This document shows, one piece after another, positions 25,866 through 38,587 of a DNA stretch of 64,000 nucleotides (position 1 is the stretch's first letter; the number at the start of each line of letters is the position of its first letter). Location: assembly GCF_040802235.1 (NCBI RefSeq), contig NC_133157.1, positions 30,087,501 through 30,151,500 of the forward strand. The letters are read 5' to 3'. The stretch comes from Manis javanica. Its lineage: Eukaryota > Chordata > Mammalia > Pholidota > Manidae. Below the pieces are notes generated by a model. That model saw only the letters and a program-made list of their open reading frames with translations. It had not been told where the DNA came from and did not search any database. The translations under genes were made by a program, and so were the position numbers.

Positions 25866-26288
25866 TCATTATTAATAACAAAGCTATTATATCTTCTCTG
25901 CAGAAAGACTTAACAGAAGATGGGAGTCCATGCAGAGTCTAGTAAAAGGAAGCCATAGAGAAGAACCCATCCATGTAACTTGTCCCTCCCCCAAGAACAG
26001 GAAGGTACTCTCAGGAGGTCCATTCCCACCATGGGGATGAGTGATGGATTGCACTGTTGAGAGTAACTCTGTTGAGAATAACTCTGAAAATTGTCTTGTC
26101 TTTCCTCAGATCCAGTCCCACAGAGCAGTCTTAACATAGGTGTTGGTTTCCACAGTTTTCTTAAGGGAGGGAAAATACACTAATCATCCAATCTGAATAC
26201 TCCAGAGTTCTGAGAAAGTACAATTCTCTTGGTAAATTAATACATTAGGGATTAATTTATCCATCTGTCTGTTATAATTTAAAATGGC

Positions 26289-27792
26289 CATACCCAGTAC
26301 TGGCACAAGAACAGACCATAGATCAATGGAATAGAAGAGAGAGCCCAGATATAAATCTACACATATATGGCCAATTAATACACAATAAAGGAGCCATGGA
26401 TATACAATGGGGAAATGACAGCCTCCTCAACAACTGGTGTTGGCAAAACTGAACAGCTACATGTAAGAGAATGAAACTGATTATTGTCTAACTCCATACA
26501 CAAAAGTAAACTCTAAATGGATCAAAGACCTGAATGTAAGTCATGAAACCATAAAACTCTTACATGAAAACATAGGCAAAAATCTCTTGAATATAAACAT
26601 GAGTAAATTTTTCTGAACACATCTCCTCGGGCAAGGGAAATGAAAGCAAAAATGAACAAATAGGACTACATCAAACTAAAAACTTCTGTACAGCAAAGGA
26701 CACCATCAGTAGAACAAAAACACATCCTACAGTATGGGAGAATATATTCATAAACAACATATCCAACAAGGGGTTAACATCCAAAATGCATAAAGAACTC
26801 ACATACCTTGACACCCAAAATGCAAACAACCCAATTACAATATGGGTGGAGGATATGAACAGACATTTCTTCAAAGAAGAAATTTAGATGGCCAACAGGC
26901 ACAAGAAAAGATGCTCCACATCACTAATTTCACTAATTATCAGGGAAATGCAAATTAAAACCACAATGAGGTACCACCTCACACCAGTTAGGAAGGCCAA
27001 CATCGAAAAGGCAAGCAACAACAAACACTGGAGAGGATGTAGAGAAAGAGGAACCCTCCTACACTGCTGTTGGGAATGTACATTAGTTCAACCACTGTGG
27101 AAAGCAATATGGAGGTTCCTCAAAAAACTAAAAATAGAAATACCATTTGACTCCTAGGAATTTACCCAAAGAAAACAAGATACCAGATTCAAAAAAAACA
27201 TATGCAACTCTATGTTTATTGTAGCACTATTTACAATAGCCAAGATATGGAAACAACCCAAGTGTCCATCAGTAGATGAATGGATAAAGAAAATGTGGTA
27301 CATATACACAATGGAATATTATTCAGTCTTAAGAGGAAAACAAAATCCTACCATTTGCAACAACGTGGATGGAGCTAGAGCGTATTATGCTCAGTGAACT
27401 AAACCAGGTGGAGAAAGACAAGTACCAAATGATTTCACTCATTTGTGGAGCATAACAAAGCAAAACTGAAGGAACAGAACAGCAGCAGACTCACAGACTC
27501 TTAAGAAGGGAATAGCAATTACCAAAGGCAAGAGGTTGGGAGGGTGGGTAGGGAGGAAGGGAGAAGGGGATTGAGGGGCATTATGATTGGCTCACATGGA
27601 GTTGGGGTCACACGGAAGGCAGTACAGCACAGAGAAGACAAGTAGTGACTCTATAGCATCTTACTATGCTGATGGACAGTGACTGCAATGGGGTGTGGGG
27701 GGCACTTGATAACATGGGTGAATGTTGAAACCACAACATCGCTCATGTGAAACCTTCATAGGAGTGTATATCAATGATACTTTGATAAGAAA
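26289..27792 (+). mobile_element. 5'-truncated L1 with ORF2 C-terminal remnants
   Basis: It is a sense-orientation L1 covering the end of ORF2 and the 3' UTR. It is flanked by the 8-bp direct repeat AAAATGGC (26281-26288 and 27793-27800) and ends in an A-rich tail. Translated pieces at 26888-27157 and 27212-27397 show the L1 ORF2 C-terminal signature (for example [15 protein letters not shown] and ALFTIAKIWKQPKCPS). They are in broken frames with stops, so it is inactive. Its 3' UTR ends in the same sequence as the copies at 28540 and 61290. Confidence 0.9.
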
Positions 27793-28539
27793 AAAATGGC
27801 TAAATCCAGTCTCCATAAAATCTAATTTAAACTATGGACATTAGAGACTACTTTCATCAGGTTCTTTTGGTGACAAAGAACAGAGACTCATTCAAAGTTG
27901 TTAAAGAAAAGATGTTTATTGAATTTTAGGTGAATTGAAAGATAGGAACCCAAACAGAGCAAGGCCTTGCAGAAACCTAAAAGCCACTAGGAACCAATTT
28001 TTCTCTCTTTCATTGGAGGTCAGTGTGTCTTTCTATATCTGTTTCCTTTTTGTTTTGTTACACTTTGGGCTCTCTGTGTATCTGCCCCTTCTCCCCTCTA
28101 GCCCAGCCTGTTCCCTCTGTTCACTCACCTGCACTTGACCATCACAGACACCCCAGCTTGGGGAAGAAACCTCCTCCGTGTCTTTTGGTTCATGTTTACC
28201 CACACAAAATATGAGCGACCCAGCTCATCACTTGAAGCCAGGACACAATCTGTCAGCCTATGAATTCACTGCTATTGGACTGCTTTCTGACTCAATCCGC
28301 TGTTACGGGAGGAAGAAAGATAACGACCCAGCACAGCAGGGATTGGGAGTGGGTAGATGCACTAAAATCTTTCTATTAATATGACCATACTTTCTGAACC
28401 AAATGTCAGGATAAACTGTATAAAAGTTATTGGCAATCCACTCTGATGGTAGAGAGAGTCTGGGAGGTGTAGTTCAGATGATGAAGTATTGGAAGTTCTG
28501 AAGCATTTTGATAGGTAATGACAATAATGGACCGAAATG

Positions 28540-28642
28540 TTTTTTTATACAATTTTTTAAATTAAGGTATTATTGATATACACTCTTATGAAGGTTTCAC
28601 ATGAAAAACAATGTGGTTACTACATTCACCCATATTATTGAG
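28540..28642 (-). mobile_element. 103-bp severely truncated L1 3' end
   Basis: It carries only the last ~95 bp of the L1 3' UTR in antisense, nearly identical to the start of the 61290 copy. It begins with the T-rich tail complement. The 13-bp target duplication AATGGACCGAAAT (28526-28538) and AATGGACCAAAAT (28643-28655) differs at one base. Confidence 0.88.
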
Positions 28643-30039
28643 AATGGACCAAAATTTTTGAAATTGAGACTTCCCTGGAAAATTACTTAGTCATTATAAA
28701 ATGGTGAGTGATCTCATGAGACAAAATACCTATATCACAGAATTGTTGAGAGAATTGAATGAGTTATAGAATATGTATATATTATACATATCTGTTATAG
28801 CATGAGTTATAGCATGTAATACAAATACATATATGTATTGTAATATATAGCATACATATAACTCATTTAAGTGTGTGTATACACATACACCACTTTAGTA
28901 GTTCCTATGAAAATATTGACTATTATTATCATGTAATGGAAGACTGCATAGTCTTGATTTTCGGTGACACACCAAGATACAGCTATCCTGTTAGGCAGTC
29001 TCTGACTATTAGTTAATCTGTCTCCTTACACATTTCTCTTTAAATACAATGTCAAACACCCAACAAGCAGGATAGTTTTCAGGAAGCTTTAAGGAATGGC
29101 TGTGATGCCTCCTAGGATCTTCCCGCTGAGTGCAAAGAGCTGATTTTGTATCAGAACATCCCCTTCTGTAAGTTGGGGAAGGGCAGGCTATTCTTCAGCC
29201 AGCCAGGTATAACCAAATATCTTTTGCAAGACATGGGTATTGAGACAAATTAAATACCTCAACCTATAGGATCCAGCTGTCCAGGAAAGGAATGAGGGGC
29301 AGGGAGCTTGGAGTGATGAACAGGAGGCTACAGATAGAGCTGTGGAGAAGACCAAAGGCTAGCCCTGATGGGGGAACCTAGAAAAGTAACAGGTCAAAAA
29401 GTGATGCGGAGACAGGGCTAGAATGACATCCAGATGGCATGAGAATGCTGGACTCATGGATTTCGAATGCCTGCACTCCACCTTTCCCTGAGACACACCT
29501 TGTCTATTTTATTTTATTTCTTTGAGAAGTGTTAAATATTCTTCATTTAATATCATACACAAACCACACTGAAATGCCTTTCATTAAGTAAAAGGCAACA
29601 TTTTAGATACAAGAATTTTAATTAAATTGGCATACTCCAGACCAAAAGATAGTAAACATTGCCAGCTTATCTTCAGACCTTGCCTTTAACAGGCTAATGA
29701 ACACAACTTGAAACATCCATGAGTCTTGCTGTTGTCAACTAGAGTTGACCCCAGAAAATATATTCGCAACAAAAATTCATGGACGATGGTATAACCCTGA
29801 TTGATATACCTATGTTCCTAAACTTACATTCAAAATGTCTCTGAGTCAAAAGAATAGGGTAAGAATAATAGGGTCAAAATTCTGGTGTTAAAAAAAGTCC
29901 TGTGTCTCTCCATAGACCTCATACTCCTGCACAATTTCTTAATTCTTTAAGCTAATTCTTAAAACCAGTTATTTGAAAACCAATTCTGTAGAAAAATAAG
30001 AGAGAAGGGTCCAATGTACAACAATCAAAATCCCTGAAG

Positions 30040-31740
30040 CATTTGGAATTTGACAAGTTGATTCTAAAATTCATCTGCAAGAAAAAAAGTTAAAGAAAAG
30101 TGAAGAAATTTTTGTAAAAGATCAGAGAAGGGACTTGCCCTGCCAGATAACAAAATATTTTATAAACTTACAGAAATTAAACCTGCATGTTGCAATTCAG
30201 GAATAGACAGTTAAATTCCAGGAATAAAACAGGGCCCAAAGAGACTCGGGTATATGGGAATATCATACATTTAAACCACAAAGAAAGGGTTGATTTGTTT
30301 ATAAATGGGATTATCAGATAATTAGCTATTCATTTACAAAGAAATAACATTTTTACTTTATACCTTATTTTTTAAAATTATGGATTTCAAAGTTACATGT
30401 AAAAGAAAATTATACAAGTATTAAAATAATATACAGAAAAATATACAGAACTTTGTTTATATTTTCAGAAAAGGAAATACTTTCTTATGCAAGATACAAA
30501 AACGGAAGTTATACATACAAGATTCATAAATTTAACTATGTAAAAATTGACTTCTACAAACATAGTGTCCAAATCTTGGATTCTAATACATTCTCCAATA
30601 AAAGGAACTAGGGTTCCTTGGAGAAATGGTTGGTTCTAGAATTGGGGTAGGAAAACACATAAGATGAGCCTAGAGCATTTTGTAGGGCCAGAAAGAAAGG
30701 AAAAGCTAAAATACGCACACATGTATATACACACAAAATTATGGGGATGCATCAAAGGGACACACAGGGGCCAATTGAAAGAGCTCCCAATAGCCAAAGC
30801 TGGAACAACTTGAGCAATAAAATAAAGTAGTATTGAATTATAACCCAAAGTATAAAATAAACAGCCATGAGTCAATACTAATATAAATTAATGACTGAGT
30901 AAATAAATGGGGGAGAATAGATAAATCTTCCATGCAGAAGAATTCCAAATAATTTATGAAGATATTCTCGCCTCAAGGAGGTAGAGCTTAATTTCCCAAT
31001 CCTTATGTGTGGTCTGTGCATGGTGACATCCTTCCAAAGAGAACAGCACGGACAGGAGGAGAAGGAATAACTTTATAGAGAAGAACTGAGACAAACTGTA
31101 CTTTAGCCAGGTAAGCAGGGTTAATATCAACAGTGATAAGTCATGCTGATAGTCTGTACCCTTGAAATCATGTGATGAGAAGGGCACTTTATCTCTGTGG
31201 TTTCCCTCCCCCAAACCTAAAACTCCAGTTTAATCATGAAAAAAACACCAGACAAATATTCAGAGGGACAAAATACAAAAAACTAGTACTCAAAACGACA
31301 AGTTGTGAAGAACAAGGAAAGTTGAAGAAACTTTCAAAGCTAAAAGGAGCATAAGGGGATCTGACTTGTAAATATTATGTGCTATTGTAGTTGGGACCCT
31401 GAAATAGCAGAAGGGACATAAACAAAAACTAAGGAAATCTGAATAGAGTGTGAGCTTTGGTTAATAATAATGTATTAGTGTTCCTCTTCCCAACCCAAAG
31501 TGGACACACAAAATATAAAGAAAGATATGCTGACTGCAGGATGGAGAGCAGATTGTGTTAAAAAAAAGTGTCAATATTGGCTCATCAATTGTGACAAAAT
31601 GTCCATACTAATATAAAGGGTCAACAAAAGAAGAAACCGCATGTGGAGGGTATATGAAAAAACTGTACTGTCTTTAGTTAAGTACAGCCTTGACCATTTT
31701 GAGAACCAGTAGTCAGGTATTTTATAACATGTCCCTCAAT
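30040..31740 (+). repeat. decayed old L1-like sequence, sense
   Basis: About 30040-30330 resembles old L1 ORF2, with phrases such as 'aattcatctgcaagaaaaa' and 'agatcagagaagggacttgcc'. About 31590-31740 resembles an L1 3' UTR. The middle is too diverged to assign with confidence. Confidence 0.45.
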
Positions 31741-31839
31741 TTTTCTAAATATTAGACTGGGGTTATGGATTTGAGGCAGGGTAGTAGCTATTAGAATTTT
31801 AAAATGTTCAATTCTAGTTACTTAGGGAAATATTATTTG

Positions 31840-32340
31840 CACATGTGTAAAAAAGGGCATGAACAAGGGTTTACTGAAGCATTATTTGGAAAAAAAAAAG
31901 CAAAAGCATAACATCTTTGATAGGGAAATGATAAGTGATTAAATAAACTATGGAATAACCATGGAGAGGAACACCACATTTCTTTGACTTCAGGATGTCA
32001 TCAATTATAGACATCATTATTTTATGCATCATTAAGAAAGAAAAATGCTCTTAATTCAACTATGACACAAAGCTTTCTTATCATTTATAATTTTTATTTT
32101 ATGCTTATTCAAAAATCCAATTGAGCCTTAAGACACTGATTCTTAACTCTGTATCATCCTGTGCATACAGTAAAATGAAAACATTAATGAAATAAAGGCA
32201 TATATAAATCTTATTCTCAGAGTCTGAACCTTTTGAATCATGTTTAGACTGAGAGTCATCAATATTCCAGGCTTCTAACACCCTTTCTGCAAGTTTTGAA
32301 GCAAATCCAGCAGGCAATGACAAATACATTATCACTACTG
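31840..32340 (+). repeat. old L1 fragment followed by an unclassified dispersed repeat
   Basis: About 31840-31975 reads as the end of an old L1. From about 31981 the sequence (ATGTCATCAATTATAGAC, TCATTATTTTATGCATCA) resembles that at 42890-42960. The two are diverged copies of one family that I cannot name. Confidence 0.4.
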
Positions 32341-32359
32341 CCTAGATGACAGCAATTGT

Positions 32360-33230
32360 AAGATGCATGCCAAATTCAGAGATCATAAAATGTGAATGAA
32401 AATATGTGCCTTAGAATAATGAAAAAAGGGTGTTATGCAGCAACTGAAGGAACTAAAGAAGTTTCACACATGCCACTATGGAAAGTTCTACTTTGAATTG
32501 CTAAAGAAAAATAGCAAGGTACAATAAATATATACAGTATGAGCTCATTTATGGAAAAAATAAAACCAACCTCTATATTTCTTCAGCAGACACTGGAAGT
32601 GTGGTTACCCAAAAGATATTCACAACATGCTGTTTCTATGCCATTCTATAGATACTTGAAAAGTAAATTACTTTCCTAGACTCCCTTGTTGATAGAAGAT
32701 CCATCCATGTGATACAGTGCTGGCCAGTGAGTTACAGGCAGATTTTCCTGTAGGCTTCATGTCCTGAATAAAAATTTTAAACTTCGCAAGATGACTTTTG
32801 TCCATCTACTATGTGGGCACATTCCTGGAGGAGCAGCAATTCACCCTCTGACCAGGAGGACAAAAGCCAAATGCTATGGATGGTGAAACTGAAAAGGCAA
32901 AGGGCTGCTGGCTCTAAGCTGCCCGGGGGCTTCCTTTTGAATGAGACTAATAAACAGCTTTGTTTTATGGGTTATTCAGTTGGCTGAATAAAGTCCTAAC
33001 TGCTACATGTCATACATATGTAAAGATAGATTGATTTTAAAATTGGAACAAAGTACACACAAAACTGATAAGACAGGATAACTGGATGTGGGAGTAGAAT
33101 TGGGAAGGGATGTTGGGGGATTTTAGTTTTATTTTTACTTTTTGAATATTTTGCAACATAAAGATATTCATGTATTACCTATGTAACTTAAAAAAATACT
33201 TTTTAAAGTAAGATTGATATCAGCAATGGG
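32360..33230 (+). repeat. old LINE-like flanks around an unassigned 400-bp segment
   Basis: About 32440-32590 and 33020-33230 look like parts of one old L1 3' region. The middle (about 32590-33010) differs and contains AATAAA and a CCCGGGGG motif. It may be a separate old insertion. No family name is claimed. Confidence 0.3.
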
Positions 33231-33692
33231 AAGAGTCTTGCTATGAGAAAGGAGCTTACAATTGGGCAGCATCTCAGGTTAAGATATTTTTTTCAAATGA
33301 AGTCCACAAAAGACAAAAACATTTTTCAACTGAGCAATGAGTTTATCCATTCAGGAAGGTTAATATTGCTTAATTTGTTCGTTTTTAACACAGACTGCTT
33401 AATAGTAACACCAGTTCCTTTTCTAAATGCTCACAAATTACTTTTGATATGATCCATCCTGGATTTGTTTAGATGCTCAGTAAAAGTCAAGGTTGCCAGA
33501 ATGAATTTTTCAAGATCTACTTCTTTCTCCTTTTTAAAATCAAAACATTTTCCAGTCTTAAATTTCCTGTTACTTCCCATATATTCTGATATTTTCCAAG
33601 GATTGCCGGCATAATAGTGGCAAACAAAAGATCCTGGCGCACAAAAAAACACTCATTATGATGATTACTATGCTATTAATAATGACAATGAT

Positions 33693-33900
33693 AATAATAG
33701 CACTTACTACTGATGGGGCATTTTCTGTGTGCCAGGCACTGTTCTAAACACTTTACACACACTGTCTCGTTCAATCTTCACAAAGCCCTGTGTGGTTCAT
33801 AACGATTATCAGCGCCATTTCACATAGGTAGACGCTGAACCCAGGGCAGGTAACTTGGCACACAGTCACGTAGTCACAACAGACCGGAACCTGCAAAGCA
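33693..33900 (+). repeat. MIR element, nearly full length
   Basis: The order 'tgtgtgccaggcactgttct', 'aaacactttacacacactgtc', 'caatcttcacaaagccctg' and a late 'cagtcacgtagtcacaa' is that of MIR. It lies just left of the orphan CpG island. Confidence 0.75.
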
Positions 33901-34019
33901 TCAGCTCTTGACCACTAAGCGTAAGTGGGAAAAAAAGCAAAATCCATAGACCTGTAATGTGAGCAGTAAAACGCTTATCGTGTGTAAACCCCGGTCAGTC
34001 CCCAACAGCTTCTCTTTGA

Positions 34020-34285
34020 GTACCCTCCGGACACCCACTCAGCGGCCCCACCGCCACTAACCGGGCGGAGCCAGAGCGACTCCGCTTCTAATCCTGTCCG
34101 TATTTTCCTTATCACCGCAGTCTGGATTCCTCGGGCTCCGCCCCTCCCTAGCGGGCAGCGCCTCTGCGCAGGCGCACTGTGGCCCGAAACGGCCCAGTGG
34201 TCCGCGAATCCTCGGGCGTGGTGACGCCGGGTCTTAGGGAGGGCGCCGAGTGGGCCTCCGCGTCAGCCGCCCGGAGGCCAGGTTT
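34020..34285. promoter_or_regulatory. second, isolated CpG island / candidate promoter
   Basis: About 265 bp hold roughly 29 CpG dinucleotides by hand count, while the flanks are CpG-poor. Seen within it are a GC-box-like GCTCCGCCCCTCCC near 34135-34148 and an NRF1-like TGCGCAGGCGCA at 34165-34176. No open frame of note overlaps it. It lies about 11 kb upstream of the MSANTD3 island. It could start an alternative MSANTD3 5' exon, a lncRNA, or act as a CpG-rich enhancer. A good minus-strand donor, GCCAG|GTGGGT, sits at 34411/34410, outside the CpG-rich core. Transcript direction is unknown. Confidence 0.6.
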
Positions 34286-35601
34286 TGGCCAAGAGGAATA
34301 AATGGCAGGGATTAGATTTATAGCGGGAAGGAGCTGCAAGAAGTTTCCATTACAAAAATGTTTAATCTCTCATCCATTTATTCCGGAATTTTGTATTAGT
34401 AATAACCCACCTGGCGTGAAGACTGACCTCCCTGGGTTCCCGCACTTGAGAGTGCAAGAGAATATGTGAAAACGAAGGATGGGAGACATGAGAGATGTTC
34501 CCTGAAACCCCCGTAGCCCCCAACATCCACACATTCGAGAAGTGATGTATTACCAGGGCCTAAGTCAGGGTTCATGTCTGCACCTAACAGGGAAATGGCA
34601 CCCGGATTGTCTCTAGGGTTGCCATTCCGTTTTCTTCTGTTCTTCCGGGCACCTGTATTAGCCCATCTACACTTAAGTCAGGGTCATGTCAACCCGACTT
34701 TCTACAAGCTTACACTCTAGTGGATTTAACACTCCACCACGACAGGAGCAAATAGCCAGGGATGAAGACTTTCCTGGGGGACTGGGATACTATACCAAGG
34801 TTCTCCTGGGGAGAGGTACCAAGGCTTTCCTTAAGGTGGGGGATGCACCATGGGGCAAAAGGGTACTCTAGAAGGCCGACCATCCCCTTCTGGTCCCAGC
34901 GTTACAGCTGTGGCTCAAAGTAACTAGGTACTGATAGGCCCAACATAGTCAGAATACTTGAGCAAGTGAGGCCCTTCCCTCAGGAAGCTCACAATCTTAA
35001 TGAAGAGTAGAAACAGTAGCTGTGCTGTTAACCAGGAGAAAGCAAAACAAATAAATAATGAATAGAAAAATAATTTTGTTTTGCTTGCTTATGTGTATTT
35101 TTGTGGCAAACAATTCTTACGGAAATTCTATTTTCTCCAGTTTTATGGTTTCTCGAATCTCCAGCTACCTGGACTATTTTTGTATTAAGTTCTTTTTATT
35201 CCTCAGTATCTTCTTGTCACCCCTCTACCCACCCTCCTAGTTCTTCCACCCCATGCCTGTCATCATCCCTGAATAATCGTTTAAAAAATCCTAAATGGCA
35301 GAAATGGTTTCTGCTCACATTCTGCTTCTGCACCATCTTCCTTTATTCCTGGAATCTATAGTCTTTTTAACTCAAAAAAAAAAAAAAACCCAGCAAAACC
35401 TTCTCCTCCCCATTCCCTCCTTTCCTTCTCTTTTTACTTTAACTATTTTATAATATCCAGTTCCAAAAAGCTTTTCATCTATCCATGCAAGTAATCCAGT
35501 AGATTCATTGATGCTGCCCCCACCCCAACATCACCATATTGGACCTATTACCAAGTCTAGTCAATTTTATGTACCCAAAATTTCCAAACTTCTATTTGTC
35601 A

Positions 35602-36201
35602 TGTCTGGCAAACTTCCATTTGCCAGAGACGGGTCCTTGGTCTCATCATGAGATGGAATTCAATAACAGACACAAAAAAGCTGTTGAGCATTAAGAGTTT
35701 ATTTGAAAATAAGATTATAGAAAAAGGCAAGAGTACATGCCCAAGAGTTGGGGTGCAGGCAGACCCAGAGGGGAATCTCAGTGAGGAAACAATAGGAAGC
35801 CTTTCTTCCAAAAAGGGAGATGAATATAAGTGAAATTAGGTTTCCACAGGTGGAGGCTTCCTGGGATTCAGGTTTGCTCCACTCTCACATCCAGTGGGGG
35901 AGTTTTTTTTACTACATTTGTTTCTCCTCAGAACTGTCATGACACCAGAGCCATGATTTTTACTGTATTAATGACAGAGGGGCTTGAATTTTACTTTTAA
36001 TGAGTGTATATTTGGATGTGAAGTCAGGGATAATTTCTCCTCCATGTTTGAACCAGCCAGTTCTGGGTGTCTATTATCTATACCCTCACTCCAGATTCCA
36101 TGGGACTGCTTGTACAGAATGTGTAGAATGTAAAAAAAGCATCTGACCACAGTCTTCCTCCCCGTTCCCTGCTCATGTCTGGCTATCTACCTACTATAAC
36201 A
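35602..36201 (-). mobile_element. solo LTR, family A (copy 1)
   Basis: Read on the minus strand it starts TGTTATAGTAGGTAGATAGCC and ends GTTTGCCAGACA. Flanks GTCA (35598-35601) and GTCT (36202-36205) fit a 4-bp duplication with one change. AATAAA-like sequence is near the 3' end (complement of TTTATT at about 35700). It shares both its 5' end and internal segments with 59272-59855. Confidence 0.65.
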
Positions 36202-36560
36202 GTCTCACTATCCTTATCCACCACCTCAGTCCAAGCTCCTTCTTGGATTACCCACCTCCATTTCATTTTTAACTCTTGTGTGCATCCATTCTCCCCAGAG
36301 TAGAGCGATTTTCTTAATACACATATCTAATCTGCCATTTGATGCCAAATACCTATCAATGGCTTACATTTGTTTTAAGGATAAGCACCAAAACCCTTAA
36401 TGGGACCTACAGTGTAGCCCTGCCAAAATCTTACTCTCTTTGACTCCATTCTCCCCTTTGATCTTCCTGTTTTACCCACTGTCCTTTCAGGTCCTTAAAT
36501 ATGCCCTCCCACCTCAGGGATTTTGCACATGCTAGTCTTTCTGCTTTGTGTGTTCTTTTC
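36200..36560 (+). repeat. L2 fragment, sense
   Basis: It has the decayed L2 order 'atctaatctgccatttgatg', 'ggataagcaccaaaaccctt', 'ctcagggattttgcacatgc'. Confidence 0.55.
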
Positions 36561-36851
36561 TTTACTCATTACATTCTTTAAAAAGAGTTTTTTTCCCAAC
36601 TTCACTGAGGTATGATATAGTTCTATATATTTAAAGTCTACAACATGATCATTTGGTATGCATATATTTTGGAGTCAAGATAATCAACACATCCATCACT
36701 TCACATAGTTACCTCTGTGTGTGTGTGTGTTAAAAATGCTGAAGATCTACTCTCAGCAAATTTCAAGTATACTGAACCATATAGTCACCATGCTGTACAT
36801 TAGATCCTCAAAACTTATTCTTCTCGTATTTCAAAGTTTGTACCCTTTGAC

Positions 36852-37170
36852 CTATAGCTCTCTGTGGGTAAAACTGCAATATTTCCAGAATCTCTCACCT
36901 GGCCTTAGTCCATCTTCATATCAATAGGTGTTTCCAAGGGGTGGAGGCAAGTAGCCATCTCCATATCAATAGATAATTACATGGGCAAGTGAGGGCATAT
37001 CCGGACCAGAGAGGTTGGGTAGGGTCCCTTCTTCTGCAGCTGGGTTGTGAGAGACAATAATAATTACAAGCAGTAATTAATAAATAAAATAAATAAATAA
37101 ACGAGTTTCTCCCACTTTATTTCTCCCTTTGACTGATTTCAGTTTCAAAGGTATTTTGCCCCAGGATTCC
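36852..37170 (+). mobile_element. LTR-like insertion, boundaries uncertain
   Basis: It interrupts the L1 reading order. AATAAA repeats at about 37080-37105 are followed by an R/U5-like tail (GAGTTTCTCCCACTTTATTTC, TTTCAGTTTCAAAGGTATTTTG in short pieces). I could not find matching ends or a target duplication. Confidence 0.45.
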
Positions 37171-37573
37171 CCCCATCCCCCACTGAGTTACACTCTCCGT
37201 CTCCCCTTTCCCCTAGCCCCCAGCAACCTCTATTCTCTAATTCTATGAAGTCAGCTTTTTTTTTTTTTTATATTCCACATATGAATGACACCTTACAGTA
37301 TTTGTCTTTCTGTCTGGCTTATTTCACATCATGTATTCCTGGTTCATCCATATTGTTGTAAATGAAAACATTTCTTTTTTTATGGTTGAATAATATATAT
37401 TATTATATATACACACATGTATAATATATATAATATATAAACATATACATATCACATTTTCTTTATCCATTCATCCATCAGCGGACATTTAGGTTGTCTC
37501 CATGTCTTGGCTATTGTGAGTAATGCTGCAATGAGCATTCTCTTTGAGGTACTGATTTTACTACCTTTAGATA

Positions 37574-37999
37574 TGTTAGGCTGGAGGAAGGAAAAACAAG
37601 GACATGCAAACAGAACAGAGAGATGCCATAGGGGGAGAACAGCCCAGACCCCAAGGTCTGTGCCATATATGGAAAGGGGACAGCTCTTCCTGAATTCCAT
37701 CCTTCTGATATGCCAACTAAGACCCGGATGTCAGCCTCCTTCCTTTTGGAAGGAAAAAAGTTTCTAGTTGTCTATTATGTCACCTTTAGCCAATCATATC
37801 TCTCCATGCCCCCTAGGATAGCTTGCCCACTCCTCCCCTCCTAATCCCTTATAAGCCCCCAACTCCCTGACCGGGTGTAACTTCCCTGCCCTGTAATACC
37901 CAGACCACGGAACATCACCCGGGAGTGGCATTCAAATAAACTACCTGGCCCTTTGTTGCCTCTCTTTGCCTGCTTATTTCAGCTAAAATTTATCTTACA
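37574..37999 (+). mobile_element. solo LTR with perfect 5-bp target duplication
   Basis: A 426-bp element starts TGTTAGGCTGG and ends TATCTTACA, flanked by AGATA (37569-37573 and 38000-38004). A TATAAG box is at 37850-37855 and AATAAA at 37935-37940, both in the right order for a plus-strand LTR. No internal retroviral sequence is present, so it arose by LTR-LTR recombination. The family is class I-like by layout, but the name is unknown. Confidence 0.85.
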
Positions 38000-38035
38000 A
38001 GATATATATCCATAAGGGCGGTTGCTAGATCATAG

Positions 38036-38587
38036 TGATGCCGGGGTTCTTGTTCACAAAGCCAAAGAATGAGCTTCACAAACACTCAAGGTAGGAGAAC
38101 AAGGAACAGGCTTTTATTTAGAAAAAAAGTGAGAGGAAAGAGCTCTTGGCTCATGCCAGGAGGGACAAGAGAGCCCCCAGTGGTGCATTGTCTAGGGGGT
38201 TTTATAGGCAATTGAGGATTTTTCGAGAACTTGAAAAAACTTAGGGGTGTGGACTTGTATCACCTGCCCTGCCCTCAAGGTGGACTGGGTCAAAGTCTGA
38301 TTGTTAGGGCTGACAGTGGAGTCACCAGTTATGCTGATACCCTTGCAGAACACTCAAACATTCCAGGCCAAGTTGCTCCTGGCCTTTTGTCCTTAAACTG
38401 ATCTCACTGAAGATGTCTGTATCTTTACCCTAGAGAATTAGCGTGACCTTAACTTTGCATAATGCTTAACAGAGTTTCAATGAGGACTTCTTTGCCCATT
38501 GTTACATTGCTCTCAGTGTAAATATTCTGCCCTGCTTTTCCCAGAGGCTTTCACCCTACTCTGACTACACTCACTGTCCCTATCTCA
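38036..38587 (-). mobile_element. solo LTR, family D (copy 1), 4-bp duplication ATAG
   Basis: It is 552 bp with TG...CA ends, flanked by ATAG (38032-38035 and 38588-38591). The poly(A) signal complement (TTTTATTTAG near 38114) places it on the minus strand. It shares the segments GGGGTTCTTGTTC, AGGAAAGAGCTC and TGGCTCATGCCA with the copy at 62681-63433. It inserted only 36 bp from the neighbouring solo LTR. Confidence 0.85.

Larger units (their letters stand above)
23111..34019. other. intergenic stretch between the two CpG islands
   Basis: No gene is recognised. It contains an L1 carrying a Tigger1-type insertion, two MIRs, an L1 with ORF2 remnants, a very short truncated L1, old L1 sequence and a MIR, all listed separately. 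About 27,800-28,500 and 28,660-30,030 are unassigned and AT-rich. A TA-rich tract lies at about 28,770-28,870. Confidence 0.6.
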
